Assembly (NCBI RefSeq): GCF_014646055.1
Contig: NZ_BMMS01000023.1
Span: 194-64,193 of the forward strand
Length of the DNA stretch: 64,000 nt
Reading direction: 5' to 3'
Source of the DNA: Wenjunlia tyrosinilytica
Lineage (GTDB): Bacteria; Actinomycetota; Actinomycetes; Streptomycetales; Streptomycetaceae
The translations under genes and the position numbers were made by a program. The notes beneath the pieces were generated by a model, which made no database searches, was not told the origin of the DNA, and worked only from the letters and a program-made list of their open reading frames with translations. Shown here piece after piece: positions 1-9,705 of this stretch (positions are counted from its first letter, which is position 1; every line of letters starts with the position of its first letter).

Positions 1-448
1 TGACGGTGTAGGAGGTTGCGGGTGTGGTGCCGAAGCGGACGGCGGTGGTGTTGGTGAAGCCGGTGCCGGTGAGGGTGATGGTGGTGCCGCCGGTGGTGGG
101 GCCGGTGGTGGGGGTGATGGTGGTGAGGGTCGGTGCGGGGGTGGTGGTGTAGGTGTAGGTGACGAACTGCGAGCTGGTGCCGCCCGGTGCGGTGACGGTG
201 ACCTGGACGATGCCGGTTCCCGCGGGGGAGATCGCGACGATCTGTGTGTCGGAGTTGACGATGAATGAGGGCGCCGGGGTGGCGCCGAAGCGCACGTTGG
301 TGGCGCCGCTGAATGCGGTGCCGGTGACCGTGACGGGGGTGGCGCCGACGGGGGGCCCCGAGGTGGGGGAGACCGAGGTGACGTTGGGCGGGGCCACGAG
401 CTGCGGCTGCCGGGCGGAGTCGGTCGGCGAATTGGCGGAATGGTTCAC
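1..448 (-). CDS. IPT/TIG-repeat protein, C-terminus beyond the window edge
   Basis: The first 149 codons are visible and the gene runs off the left edge. After about 20 polar residues come one full IPT/TIG (immunoglobulin-like) unit and most of a second, each with the family pattern 'P-x-S-G-P-x-x-G/G-x-x-V-T-V-T-G-T-x-F' followed by 'VRFG' and 'VTAPGGTS'. I chose the GTG at 448 because an AAGGA lies 7 bases upstream; an in-frame GTG at 454 is too close to that site. There is no signal peptide, membrane segment or sorting motif in the visible part. TIG units usually act as structural or adhesive spacers. It is the neighbour and evident paralog of the TIG gene ending at 626, with tandem hairpins between them. 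The role is unknown. Confidence 0.85.
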   Translation of the reverse strand, partial: MNHSANSPTDSARQPQLVAPPNVTSVSPTSGPPVGATPVTVTGTAFSGATNVRFGATPAPSFIVNSDTQIVAISPAGTGIVQVTVTAPGGTSSQFVTYTYTTTPAPTLTTITPTTGPTTGGTTITLTGTGFTNTTAVRFGTTPATSYTV

Positions 449-537
449 AGCCACATCCTTCGGAGGGTGTGCTCCCGGACGACCGCGAGGCAAGGGCCGG
501 TGCCGGGACTCGTCGGAAGGCCGCGGGGGAAGCTGAT

Positions 538-565
538 AGGGCAGGAGAGGGGCTGCCCCTGCCCT
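538..565 (-). terminator. GC-rich hairpin between TIG genes
   Basis: AGGGCA (538-543) pairs with TGCCCT (560-565) and GGGG (549-552) pairs with CCCC (556-559) around a 3-base loop, leaving a 5-base bulge on one side. It lies after the stop of the TIG gene at 626 and before the next TIG gene at 448. It has no T tract, which is usual for high-GC actinomycete terminators. Confidence 0.5.
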
Positions 566-578
566 AACAGGTCCTCCG

Positions 579-606
579 CGGCCTGGTTGCCCGACCGGGC
601 AGGCCG
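579..606 (-). terminator. second GC-rich hairpin, 20 bases after a stop codon
   Basis: CGGCCTG (579-585) pairs with CAGGCCG (600-606), and CCCG (590-593) pairs with CGGG (596-599) inside it. It begins 20 bases beyond the TIG gene stop at 626 and forms a tandem pair with the hairpin at 538-565. Confidence 0.55.
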
Positions 607-625
607 TCAGCGGCCGAGCGGCTGG

Positions 626-1369
626 TCAGATGCCGGGGCCGGCGACGTAGGTGAAGCCGCCGGTGACGGTGGCGCCGCCGCCGCTGGTGGTGACGGTGAC
701 GTTCGCGGCGCCGGCGGTTCCCGGCGGGGTGACCGCGGAGATGGCGGTGTCGGAGATGACGGAGAAGGGCGCCGGGGCCCCTGCGAACGTCACTGACTGG
801 GTGGTGGTCAGGTTGGAGCCGGGAATGGTGACGGCGGTGCCGCCGGAGGTCGGACCGGACGCGGGCACCAGGGTGCCGACGGTAGGCCCGTCGACGTATG
901 TGTAGGACAGGCCGTTGTTGGTGCCCCCGGTGGTGGTCACGCTGACGCCCACGGGCCCGGCCGCCGCGCCTGTCGGTACGGCGACGGTCAGCTGGCTGTC
1001 GCTGACCACGGTCGGTGTCGCGGTGGCCGCGCCGAAGTTCACCACGGTGGCGGTGGACAGGCCGGTCCCGGTGATGGAGATGGTGTTGCCGCCCGCTGTG
1101 GGGCCGGAGACCTCGCTCAGGCCGGACTTGAACGGCGCCCCGATGTAGAAGAACGACAACGGGTTGCTGGTACCGCCGGGGGTGGTGACCGTCACTCCGA
1201 CCGTGCCGGTTCCGGAGGGCGAGGTGACGGTCACCGACGTCGGGGTGTTGGCGGTGATCGTGGCGAGCTTGGTGCCGAAGCGCACGGCGGTGGCGCCGCC
1301 GAGGTTGGTGCCGGTGATGGTGACGGCGGTACCGCCTCCGGTGGACCCTGAACTCGGGCTGATAGGCAT
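626..1369 (-). CDS. three-unit IPT/TIG-repeat protein
   Basis: The protein has 247 residues made almost entirely of three consecutive IPT/TIG units of about 82 residues, each with the GGxxVTITGxxL core and a closing 'VTVTTxGG' strand. I chose the ATG at 1369, which is preceded by AAGGAGA with good spacing and begins directly in the first repeat (MPISPSSGSTGGG). The frame stays open for 122 codons upstream, but that part shows no domain. There is no signal peptide, transmembrane segment or LPxTG-type anchor, so export is not evident. TIG folds usually mediate protein or glycan contacts. The near-identical repeat style suggests recent duplication with its neighbours. Confidence 0.85.
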   Translation of the reverse strand: MPISPSSGSTGGGTAVTITGTNLGGATAVRFGTKLATITANTPTSVTVTSPSGTGTVGVTVTTPGGTSNPLSFFYIGAPFKSGLSEVSGPTAGGNTISITGTGLSTATVVNFGAATATPTVVSDSQLTVAVPTGAAAGPVGVSVTTTGGTNNGLSYTYVDGPTVGTLVPASGPTSGGTAVTIPGSNLTTTQSVTFAGAPAPFSVISDTAISAVTPPGTAGAANVTVTTSGGGATVTGGFTYVAGPGI

Positions 1370-3018
1370 GGCTGTCTCCTTGAGTGAGTTTGGACGAGCC
1401 GGTGAGTGAGAGAGGTGACTACTGGCGGAAACCGGGCACTCACGGCGCTCGAGGCTGTCACCGACGCAGCCGGGCACGCTGCCTGACGGGTCACGAGTGA
1501 CGGTTGTCCGGTTCCCCGTCATGGTGATGGGCGTGGTGATGGGCGCCAGTCCCCGTCCACTGTCGCCGTGGGCGCTGGTGAGGATGTACCGGCGGAACGG
1601 CATCGGCGCCAGGCTGTTGCCACCCGAGGCGTTCGCCGTGGTGAGCGCGGTCACAGGCGCGCTCTCGCGGTACGCCATGGTGACCGGCCTCCGGGCGGCG
1701 GCCGGAACCACGGCGCTCCCGCGCAGCCAGGGCACAGACGTCGATCACAGAGCACCAGGTGCGGAGAAGTGGCATTTGCGCCCCCAGAGGAGGTTGCGAG
1801 AGCCGCTGCTTCAGCCGATGCCGACGAACGGCACCAGTGGTGAATCGAAGTCCGCTGCCGAGAGAGCACCCCGTCGGCCGCCACGGCCGCATCGCCGCCT
1901 GATCGGGCAATCGGGCTGGTCCGCGTATGGGTCGGCTACCACTCCCCCGGAGAGGATGGGCGACCTACCGGATTGGTTGAGACCAGTAATCACCCAAAGT
2001 GTGAACACCTGCAAGGGTATTGACGTCACATCACCCGATTGGCAGAGCTTGCAAGGCGGCGGGCGCGCTTGGCGTACCACCGCCCGCACCACCTTGCCGG
2101 GCCCCGGCCGAGGCGATGACATCGCCGCAGCCCTCCCATCGTCGCCCGCCCACCAGCCTGGGGGCTGCGACCTCCTGGCCAGGCGACCCGTCCGGCGGCT
2201 TCCAGGCCACCAGCGCCTTGCGCTGCACCGCGATCCGCCGGCCCCAACCCTGGGGAGTTCCTCACCGGCCTGGAGCAGCGGATGACCGACGGCGATGGCG
2301 GGGCGGCGCTGGCGGTGCCGTCCTGCACCGTGGCATCGTGCGCTCGCCCAGGTCTCCCGTGCCCAGACGCGTTGGCATCGGGGCACGGCTCTGCGGCGGT
2401 CCCAACTCTTGCAGGGACACCCACCGCAGCGGGGCTGGGGGGAATCGGCAGGCTGCGGCGGCTGGGAGCGGCGGGCGGTCCGCCGACTGCACGCGCGCTC
2501 ACACACACGTGCAGTCGGCGGCTGGTACTCCAGTTGCGCCTCTCCATTTGTCCTGGTCTTGCGTCCTGAACATGAAAGGGAGTTGGTTGTAGGTCGGCTT
2601 CTGGAGGTGACGCTGTGCGGAAGATGAGGGGTTTTGGCCCTTCGGAGCCGCCCTGTGGGGGAGGCTTCGAACCACCTCATGCTGCGTTGGCTGAAAGACC
2701 GTCGTGGTGAGCCATGAGGGAAGGGAGTCGTATGAGGCGTCAGGTGGGGGACCGGGAAGACGAACGCAACTGAGTCGCTGCTGACGTGTCGAGAACAAAA
2801 CAGATGACATCAAAACCGGTGTGTGTGACCAGAACTCGGGAAGAGCCTGACGCGTTCCCACCTACTGGCCAGGTGATGTCCGGCATGTGAGCGACGTGAG
2901 TCCGGTCCGCGGCTTCCGCATGGAGCAGGAGAGAGTGGGATCCGATACGGCCCGCCGTGTGCCGACGGGCGAGAGGGAGTGCACCAAGCAGCGGCCGTCA
3001 CCGCGGTGTGTTGCTCCT
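1370..3018. other. 1.65-kb stretch without a convincing gene
   Basis: Open frames on both strands here have poor composition (rich in Arg, Pro, Ser, Gly), no good ribosome binding sites and no family I recognise. The end nearest 1380 should carry the promoter of the TIG gene starting at 1369. The rest may be decayed sequence. Confidence 0.5.
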
Positions 3019-4335
3019 TCACCACGGGCGAGTGATTCTATTGGTGTCCAGGGTTACAGAGCCGTCGATGGCCAGGACCTGGCCGTTGACCGTCACGCCG
3101 GCGTTCACGGTGATCGAAGTCTGGGCCAGCACCCTTCCTGCAAAGTCGGTGTCAGTGCCCAGAGTGGCTGAACTACCGATCAGCCAGATGACATTCCTGG
3201 CGGTGGCGCCATTGATGAGGAGCATGTGGCTCGCGGTTGCCGTCGTCAGGGTCGATCCGATTTGGAAGATCCAGTCGGCGTTGCGGTTGCCCTGGGCATC
3301 CAGCGTGAGCGTGCCGGTGAGCCCGATGGAAGAAGCGGCGCTGTAGACGCCGGGGGGCAGTGTCAGGCCGCCGAGGTCTCCGGTGATGCTGGCGTCCGGG
3401 ATCTGGCCGACCGCGTCGTTGTAGGTCGTGATCATGTCGGCATGGGCTGCGGCTGCGGCGGCGTCCGAGTTGTGGATGCTTCCGTAGACCTGGCCGGGCG
3501 GGAACCCGGTGATGGACACTCCCGGGCTTACTCCGAGATCGCCGGTGACGCTTGAGAGACCGCTGTTGGTGACCGACGCTCCGCCCAGGACCGCGAAGCG
3601 TCCCAGATACGTGTAGGCGTCCGCAGCGGTGGTGGTGCCACCGAGGGTAGTGATGGAGACATCGGCAGGGCCGAGCTCTCCGGCTGGCAGCACGGCGTCG
3701 ATCTCGGTGTCGGAGGCGACTCGGAAGGAGAGGGCGGGCGTGCCGTCGAAGGTGACGCTGGTGGTGTAGGAGAACGCGGTCCCGGTGATGACGACGAGAT
3801 TGCCGCCGTCCACCGGTCCCGAGTCGAGGGTGACGGCGGTGATGGAAGGCGAGTCGAGATAGGTGTAGGTGACTCCGCTGGCGGTTCCGCCCCGGGTGGT
3901 CACGGTGACCTGTACCGGACCCGCGGCGGCCGCGGCCGGGACGGTCACGGTGAGTCGGCCGTCCGAGTCGACGGTGAACACGGCGGCCTGCGTACCGAAT
4001 CTGACCTCGCTCGTGGTGTAGAGGCCGAGACCGGTGAAGATCACCGTATTTCCGCCTCCCAGAGGGCCTGCGGGAGGCGGGTTGATGCCGAAGGAGGGCG
4101 GCGGCAGGTAGTAGAAGGTGCCCACAATCCCCGTTCCGCCGGCGGTTGTGACGGAGACCGGGACGGCGCCGTGACCGGAGGGGGTGATGGTGTCCGTCGT
4201 GGTGTCGCTGACGACCGTGAAGCTCGTCGCCTGGCGGGAGCCGTAGCGCACTGCGGTGGTGCCGGTGAAGTGGCTGCCGGTCAGGGTCACCGCGTCGCCC
4301 CCGCCGGTGGATCCTTGGTTCGGCGAGACTGGCAT
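3019..4335 (-). CDS. IPT/TIG protein with C-terminal ice-binding-like (DUF3494) domain
   Basis: The protein has 438 residues. Residues 1 to about 250 are three IPT/TIG units. Residues about 255-438 match the DUF3494 ice-binding-like beta-solenoid, with 'FAVLGGASVTNSGLSSVTGDLG', an Ala-rich helix near 'SDAAAAAAHADM', 'GGLTLPPGVYS', 'ADWIFQIGSTL' and 'NVIWLIGSSATLG'. I chose the ATG at 4335, preceded by GGGAG with 5-base spacing; an upstream extension to 4476 adds only an unrelated Arg-rich peptide. DUF3494 proteins are normally exported and bind ice or act as adhesin tips. Here no signal peptide is visible, which is odd. Function is inferred from the fold only. Confidence 0.85.
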   Translation of the reverse strand: MPVSPNQGSTGGGDAVTLTGSHFTGTTAVRYGSRQATSFTVVSDTTTDTITPSGHGAVPVSVTTAGGTGIVGTFYYLPPPSFGINPPPAGPLGGGNTVIFTGLGLYTTSEVRFGTQAAVFTVDSDGRLTVTVPAAAAAGPVQVTVTTRGGTASGVTYTYLDSPSITAVTLDSGPVDGGNLVVITGTAFSYTTSVTFDGTPALSFRVASDTEIDAVLPAGELGPADVSITTLGGTTTAADAYTYLGRFAVLGGASVTNSGLSSVTGDLGVSPGVSITGFPPGQVYGSIHNSDAAAAAAHADMITTYNDAVGQIPDASITGDLGGLTLPPGVYSAASSIGLTGTLTLDAQGNRNADWIFQIGSTLTTATASHMLLINGATARNVIWLIGSSATLGTDTDFAGRVLAQTSITVNAGVTVNGQVLAIDGSVTLDTNRITRPW

Positions 4336-5031
4336 AGGGGCTCCCTGAGTCCATCGCCGACGGACGGGGTGTGCCTCGAGCCAGCCCCTACTTCGACGGC
4401 ACAGCGGTGCGAATACACCAAGTAGCGCACTGGTGACACACAGCGTCAATGCCCAAGGCCCCCATCCGGCCCGCAACGGAGGCGTGTTCAGCGCTTCGCG
4501 TCAAACAGCACTACCGGCGCACCACCCGCGGGCGCAACAGCGCCGGCGGTTCACGAGTTCCTCCCGCACCATCCGCGAGCACATGCGGCACGCGGCTTCC
4601 GAACCGTCGCCCCCGCCCCCAGCGGCCCCACCGCAGGAGCCATGGTGGCCACGGCATAGGCGGCAGACCGTAATCTGACGGCTCATCGCATGGTTGTGGC
4701 TCTGCGAACTGGCTACTGGTAAGCCGCTCTGATGCCTCGTAGCGAACGCGACGCCATTACATCGCCGCAGATCACAGACCTGTGGAGCTGCGTGTGCCTA
4801 CCGACTGATGAACTCGGGAGCAGGTGCCGCACGGAAGGGAGAGGAGAGCGAAGAGCGTTTTTCATACAGTGTGAAGTGCTTCCGATCCGCCTGCCAGTGT
4901 GCCCACTTCTTCGGTTGCCTGCTTCGGGCCGGGGAATTCGACGTAATGCGGGATCGCCTTCAAATGCCGCCCCGCGCCACGTCTTTCCGCTACGTGTCAA
5001 GTATCCGGACCTCGGTAGAAATGGGTGCACG
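4336..5031. other. intergenic region between divergent TIG genes
   Basis: This 0.7-kb spacer separates the minus-strand TIG/DUF3494 gene from the plus-strand propeller/TIG gene, so it should hold both promoters. No open frame in it has coding character and I could not pick out a clear -35/-10 pair. Confidence 0.45.
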
Positions 5032-6723
5032 ATGAAGACACAGGAAAAAACCACGCCTCCAAGGCCGTCCATTCACGCCGCCTCGGCGGCTCTGGTCGCC
5101 CCCTCCCCGCAGGTCATAGCGACACTCCCGGCGGGGACCAAGCCGCTGGGACTGGCGACCAGCCCTCTGGGGCCTCCGCTCGCCTACGCGGCCGGCAACG
5201 CCTCGGGGACCGTCAGTATTCTCGATACCGGAACGCTCACGATCTCCACCCCCGCGGCCCCGTTGACCGCCCCCGCAGGGGTCGCGCTCACCCCGGACAA
5301 TGTCTACCTCTACGTGGCCAACAGCGGTGGGAACACCGTCAGTGTCGTGCAGCGCAATCTCTTTGCGGTCACCAACACCATCGGGGTGGGGAATAGCCCT
5401 TTCGGTATCCAGGTGAGTCCCGACGGCCTGTTCGCCTACGTCGCCAACCAGAACTCGAACACGGTCAGTGTCATCAGCACCGTCACCCGCGCCGTCGTCG
5501 CGACCATCCCGGTCGGGGTCAAGCCCACATGGGTCGCAGCCGCCCCCAACGACCTGGAGGTGTATGTGACCAACCAGGGCGGCAACTCGCTCAGCGTGAT
5601 CAGCACGGTCACCAACTCGGTCGTGGCGACCATCACCGGCCTGTCGACTCCATATGGCGCAGCGATCACCAGCGACAGCCGGTACCTGTACGTGGCCAAC
5701 AGCACCGCGAACACCGTCAGCGTCATTGACACCGCCAGCCGGACAATCATCGCCACCATCCCCGTGGGCACCGCGCCATGGGGCGTGACGGTCACCCCGG
5801 ACAACAGCCACGTCTACGTGGCGAACAACGGCTCCGACACGGTCAGCTATATCGACACCGCCACCAACACGGTGAGCAGCACCGTCACTGTCGGCCATCA
5901 GCCGACCGGCGTCGGGGTCGCCGCCAGCGGGCTGACCGCCTACGTGTCCAACAACGGCGCGAACACCGTCACCGTCCTCGCGCTGATCAATATGATCAGC
6001 CCCCCGGCGGGGCCAGAGGCGGGCGGCAACATAGTGACCGTCACCGGCACCAACCTGGCCGGGGCCACCGCGGTGAAATTCGGCCAGGTGCCCGGCACCA
6101 TCATGGCCAACACACCCAGCCAGATTCTTGTGGTCCCCCCACCCGGCGTCGGTGTCGCACAGCTCACCGTCACCACTGCGGGAGGCACCAGCAATGCCAA
6201 ACCATACGTCTACTCTCCCGGCGGCGAGCTGGACAGCCTGACCCCGGGAGCCGGCCCGACCTCCGGCAGAAACATCATCAGCATCGAGGGGCACAGGTTC
6301 AGCACCGCCACGCAGGTACGGTTCGGCTCGGTGCCCGCCGTGCCCACCGTGGTCAGCGATCACCTGATCACCGTCACCGTCCCACCCGCCGCCGCGCCCG
6401 GCCTGGTTCCCGTCGCCGTCACCACGGCTGGTGGTACCACCGCTCAAACCATCACCTACGCGTACATCGATCCGCCCTTCCTCAGCGCCGTGAGCCCGAA
6501 CACCGGTCCGGTCGCCGGCGGGAACGTCGTCAACCTCTATGGCCTGAACCTGTCGACGACCAGCCTGGTCACGTTCAACAACGCACTCGTTCAGTACAGC
6601 ATCCAGTCCGACACCGTCCTGACCGTCGTCGTTCCCCCGAACCCGGCCGCCGGAACGGCGGGGATCACCGTCACTACCGGCTCCGGTACGACCACGCTCC
6701 CCAGCGCCTACGCCTACGTCTGA
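5032..6723 (+). CDS. YVTN beta-propeller protein with three IPT/TIG units
   Basis: The protein has 563 residues. After about 25 residues, residues to about 315 form a seven-blade YVTN/NHL-type propeller with recurring 'VYVANxxxNTVSVIDT' and 'VATIPVG' blades. Residues about 318-563 are three IPT/TIG units like those of the neighbouring minus-strand genes. I chose the ATG at 5032 (MKTQEKTTPPRP); the frame is open 100 codons further upstream but that part is not protein-like. The ribosome binding site is weak. No signal peptide or anchor is seen. The fold combination suggests a binding or surface-layer role, but ligand and location are unknown. Confidence 0.88.
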   Translation: MKTQEKTTPPRPSIHAASAALVAPSPQVIATLPAGTKPLGLATSPLGPPLAYAAGNASGTVSILDTGTLTISTPAAPLTAPAGVALTPDNVYLYVANSGGNTVSVVQRNLFAVTNTIGVGNSPFGIQVSPDGLFAYVANQNSNTVSVISTVTRAVVATIPVGVKPTWVAAAPNDLEVYVTNQGGNSLSVISTVTNSVVATITGLSTPYGAAITSDSRYLYVANSTANTVSVIDTASRTIIATIPVGTAPWGVTVTPDNSHVYVANNGSDTVSYIDTATNTVSSTVTVGHQPTGVGVAASGLTAYVSNNGANTVTVLALINMISPPAGPEAGGNIVTVTGTNLAGATAVKFGQVPGTIMANTPSQILVVPPPGVGVAQLTVTTAGGTSNAKPYVYSPGGELDSLTPGAGPTSGRNIISIEGHRFSTATQVRFGSVPAVPTVVSDHLITVTVPPAAAPGLVPVAVTTAGGTTAQTITYAYIDPPFLSAVSPNTGPVAGGNVVNLYGLNLSTTSLVTFNNALVQYSIQSDTVLTVVVPPNPAAGTAGITVTTGSGTTTLPSAYAYV

Positions 6724-6845
6724 GCCGGGAACACTCGCTTCCGCCCGCGCCCGCCTGACAGCCGAGATCAACGTGACGCAGCCGCGCGACCCGGCCGACT
6801 CGGGGACAGCAGCACCGAGCACCAGACCGGGGCGGGCCGCGCACG

Positions 6846-6977
6846 ATGGGACTCATCGGCGGACCGCTCGACGGCGAAAGGCCCGACGTCTTCGAGCTCA
6901 CTCCCGACGGGATCGCCGAAGGACGCGCCCGGGCCGTGGCCGACCCGGGCATCCGGGCCCCGACTTCTACTCCATGA
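6846..6977 (+). pseudogene. possible 43-codon gene fragment
   Basis: An ATG frame reading MGLIGGPLDGERPDVFELTP... has coding-like composition and ends by overlapping the 3' end of the opposite-strand gene at 6967. It lacks a clear ribosome binding site. It may be the start of a truncated gene; I do not recognise it. Confidence 0.25.
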
Positions 6978-7422
6978 ACTCGAAGGTCCAAGCCTGGCGC
7001 AGGTCGTTGACGTCGAGTGGCCTCAGTGCGATGCGGGGCGGGAAGATCCGCAGCGGGCTGAGGTCCACGGCGAGCTCTGCGCCGTCGATGGGGCCTCCGG
7101 GGACGACGAGGTGGAAGGTGCGCGGCTGCTCGCTCTGGTAGAGCGCCCACTCGCGGGGCTCGGGGAACCCGACGACCGGCTTGTTCGCCTCCGGGTCGCC
7201 GTCGAAGGCCAGGTACGTCCCGCTCCTGAGGTTGCGGATCGTGCAGTTGCCGTTGCTGAGTCCTTCCAGCTGCCATTCCTGCTCACCGGGATTTCCGGTG
7301 GGCGGCAGGAGTACCACCGGTGTCTTGGGCTCCGACGCCCCTCCCTCCAACGTGAGAAGCTGCTCGCCGGGACGGGCGACCATGTAGAGGCCGTTCGGTA
7401 CAGGCGCCAAGGCCGACTCCAC
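6967..7422 (-). CDS. small beta-trefoil-like (ricin/inhibitor-type) protein
   Basis: The protein has 151 residues with the repeated pattern of a trefoil fold: 'NGLYMVARPGEQLLTLEG', 'GEQEWQLEGLSNGNCTIRN', 'LRSGTYLAFDGD' and 'EWALYQ'. Single-domain proteins of this kind resemble ricin-type lectins and the I48/I66 fungal protease inhibitors. I cannot decide between sugar binding and protease inhibition. There is no signal peptide. The GTG at 7422 is the longest start, but GGAA is too close to it; a TTG four codons in, at 7410, has GGAG 6 bases upstream and is a fair alternative. It converges on the propeller gene to its left. Confidence 0.72.
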   Translation of the reverse strand: MESALAPVPNGLYMVARPGEQLLTLEGGASEPKTPVVLLPPTGNPGEQEWQLEGLSNGNCTIRNLRSGTYLAFDGDPEANKPVVGFPEPREWALYQSEQPRTFHLVVPGGPIDGAELAVDLSPLRIFPPRIALRPLDVNDLRQAWTFEFME

Positions 7423-7829
7423 TTCCGAGGTGCGGCACCCGTGCGGGGTACCGCCGATCTACTGGGCCGACGAATCCCTTCCCTGCCGACGCGTCATATA
7501 GGTGGAGAACGCTCTGTGTCACCCCTCAGGACTACAGCGTTCGCCCCGACGTTCGACCGGCTCTGGAAGGTGGGAAGGTGCCCTTCGGTGCCTCGGGCTG
7601 TCTGACGGCAATGACGACAGGGATGCCTCTTCGGTGGCAAGCGGCTTGCTTCACGGGACCCGGACGGCCGACTCGCTTCATGCCGAAGGTGACAGCTGTC
7701 GCGCTTCGGCTCACCGAAGCGGTCAGCCCCCACCGACGTACCTGGCGGCACAGCGGGGCCCGGCAACCAGAAGCCGCGCGGGCCAGGGCCTGGGTGCGGA
7801 AGCCGTGAGCTCGTCGATCGTCCGCTCCG
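7423..7829. other. spacer without a recognisable gene
   Basis: About 0.4 kb between the trefoil gene and the transposase relic. Frames on both strands are low in quality, and nothing here was assigned. Confidence 0.4.
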
Positions 7830-8090
7830 ATCGGTGCCGGGCCGGCAGCGCGCCGGGCGTGATCGGGAAGACCTCGCGCCGGCGACGACGGGGTACCAGG
7901 CTGGACCATGCCGCGAGCCGGAATCGGTCCGCGGGTTCATAGGGGACCGGGACGGCGATCTGACGGCGTGGCACCGCGTTCTCTTGCCGGAGCACGAGCA
8001 ACTCGGCGTTCTTGGCGGTGTCGTGGCGCAGCAGCACCCGGGGGACGGACTACGGCTTGCGGGCCACCTTGTACAGCGGTGAAACGATCA
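7830..8090 (-). pseudogene. integrase/transposase N-terminal relic
   Basis: Two frames give 'VSPLYKVARKP' and, after a frameshift with a stop, 'VLLRHDTAKNAELLVLRQEN', then 'YEPADRF' and 'LVPRRRRREVFPITPG'. This matches the N-terminal region of actinobacterial IS3-like integrases (LLRRDTAKDAELLVLRHEN, LIPRRRWAEVFPVTPGTLLAWHR). The sequence then loses all similarity, so the DDE catalytic core is missing. It is a dead fragment. Confidence 0.6.
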
Positions 8091-8424
8091 CGCGGAGATG
8101 GTCCCAGGCGGGATGGTGCTGTCCTTCCGACCTGCGGTGATGACCATCCGACACAGGGGCAGGCGTTGCGGGGTTCTCTGGCTGGGGGCGACTGTCAAGA
8201 CTTGTCCGGCCGATCATGTCCGGAGCGGGACGGCGAGGGCTGCTGCGGTGGTCCTGGGGCGGGTCCCGCTCAATGCGGATTGTGCCGTTTCGCCCCGCGA
8301 GTGAGTGGGGCGCTGCGAGACTGGCGGAGGCGCGACGGGGGACGGGGCGTGGCAGGACGGCGCGGGAGGCCCGGGTCCGGTACGCGTGGGCGGGTGCGCA
8401 AGGAGCCGAAGGAGCTGAGCCTCG

Positions 8425-9438
8425 ATGCCGCTGAAATCCTATGGGGTGCTGATCGCCCGGGTCGTCGCCACCCGCCGGGAGGGCGCCGCGAATACGCCGC
8501 ACTACCAGATCCACCTCACCGACGACCAAGGGGCCCACTACCGGGCCGCGATCAACGTCAAGTCCCAGGAGGAGCCTTCGCAGTTGCTCTACCTGGTGGA
8601 CGACGACTTCCGGCATCCGCTCACGGCGAGCCTGGAATCGCTGCCATCCGGCTGGAACGCGCTGCCCGACGGGCCCGGGGGATCCGGCCTGGACTTCGTG
8701 CGCGGCAACCTGTTCGATCCGGCGGCCGTGCGCGAACTGCCGCCCGATCGGGAGGGCCCCGGCAACGACCTCGCGGACCTGTTCGACCAGCATGTGAGCC
8801 GGGCGCTGGCCGACCCGCAGGCGCGGCTGTATGTGTTCGGGGAGCGCTGGGGGCCCGAACCGGCTGTGAAGGACAAGGTGTTCGGCTTCCTGCCGGGCAA
8901 CGGCGTCCACGACGTGCATATGAACCAGGGCAACAGCGGCCGGTTCCAGGGCGACAACGGCGTCTGGCAGGACGGCGGGCTGCTGATCCGCTTCCCCGGA
9001 GCGGAGCGCTGGGTCGGTGTCTTCCTGGCCTTCCAGAGCCAGGCCTGGCACACCGACGACGTCACCGGCGCCCCGCTGGACGGCTCCGGCGGCGGCGGGC
9101 GACCCACCGGGGGCGCGGAGCCGGTGCGTGTGGTCGCGGCCCTGGTCAACCCGCGCGGACCGGCGCCCGAGGCCGAGTCGGTCATCCTGCTCAACGCCTC
9201 GCCCGACCCCGTCGACCTGACCGGCTGGCGGATCGCCGACGCGGTCAAGCGCGGCTGCCCGGTGCCGCCCGGCCCGCTGGCGCCCGGGGCCACCCTGACC
9301 GTGCCAGTGGCCGAGCCCGTTCAACTGGGCAACAAGGGCGGATCGATCACACTGCTGGACGGCGCCGGGCGCAAAGTGCACGGTGTCGCGTACACCAAGG
9401 ACCAAGCCGCCCGTGAGGGCTGGACCATCGCCTTCTGA
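8425..9438 (+). CDS. DUF2278 (YukJ-like) protein with C-terminal lamin-tail domain
   Basis: The protein has 337 residues. Residues 1 to about 215 match the DUF2278/YukJ family: 'LKSYGVLIARVVATRREG' and 'PHYQIHL' at the start, then 'ARLYVFGERWGPE', 'GVHDVHMNQGNSG' and 'DNGVWQDGGLLIRFP'. Residues about 230-337 form a lamin-tail (LTD) beta-sandwich with 'SVILLNASPDPVDLTGWRI', 'LAPGATLTVPV' and 'NKGGSITLLDGAGRKVHGV'. The ATG follows AAGGAG at good distance. Family members are cytoplasmic proteins of unknown function, some proposed to bind nucleic acid or metal. It appears intact and stands alone. Confidence 0.88.
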   Translation: MPLKSYGVLIARVVATRREGAANTPHYQIHLTDDQGAHYRAAINVKSQEEPSQLLYLVDDDFRHPLTASLESLPSGWNALPDGPGGSGLDFVRGNLFDPAAVRELPPDREGPGNDLADLFDQHVSRALADPQARLYVFGERWGPEPAVKDKVFGFLPGNGVHDVHMNQGNSGRFQGDNGVWQDGGLLIRFPGAERWVGVFLAFQSQAWHTDDVTGAPLDGSGGGGRPTGGAEPVRVVAALVNPRGPAPEAESVILLNASPDPVDLTGWRIADAVKRGCPVPPGPLAPGATLTVPVAEPVQLGNKGGSITLLDGAGRKVHGVAYTKDQAAREGWTIAF

Positions 9439-9705
9439 CCCGCCGGACCCCGCCGGACCCCGCTGGTCTCCGCCGCACCACCCGCCCCGCCGCGATCCGC
9501 GCAGGTCGCGGCGCGGGCGGACAGACCAACTGATCAACAGCGGGAATCGGATCACCGAATTCCACCGAACCGTGCACAACGACCGGGTACCGCTCACCGA
9601 GGAGGCAAGAGCGACGATCGACGTCTTCAACGCCTCCGTCGCGGCTGGTCCGCCCGAGAGGTGAGTCGCATTCCCGGCCCGGGTGTCCTGGCCCGGGCGT
9701 CCTCG

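Noticed and set aside
1370-1735. Upstream extension of the TIG gene at 626-1369
   Set aside because: The extra 122 codons lack domain similarity and an obvious start, while the ATG at 1369 has a good ribosome binding site at the repeat boundary.
1811-2680. 289-codon minus-strand frame in the first gene-free stretch
   Set aside because: Arg/Pro/Ser-rich, no ribosome binding site, competing frames on both strands and no family resemblance.
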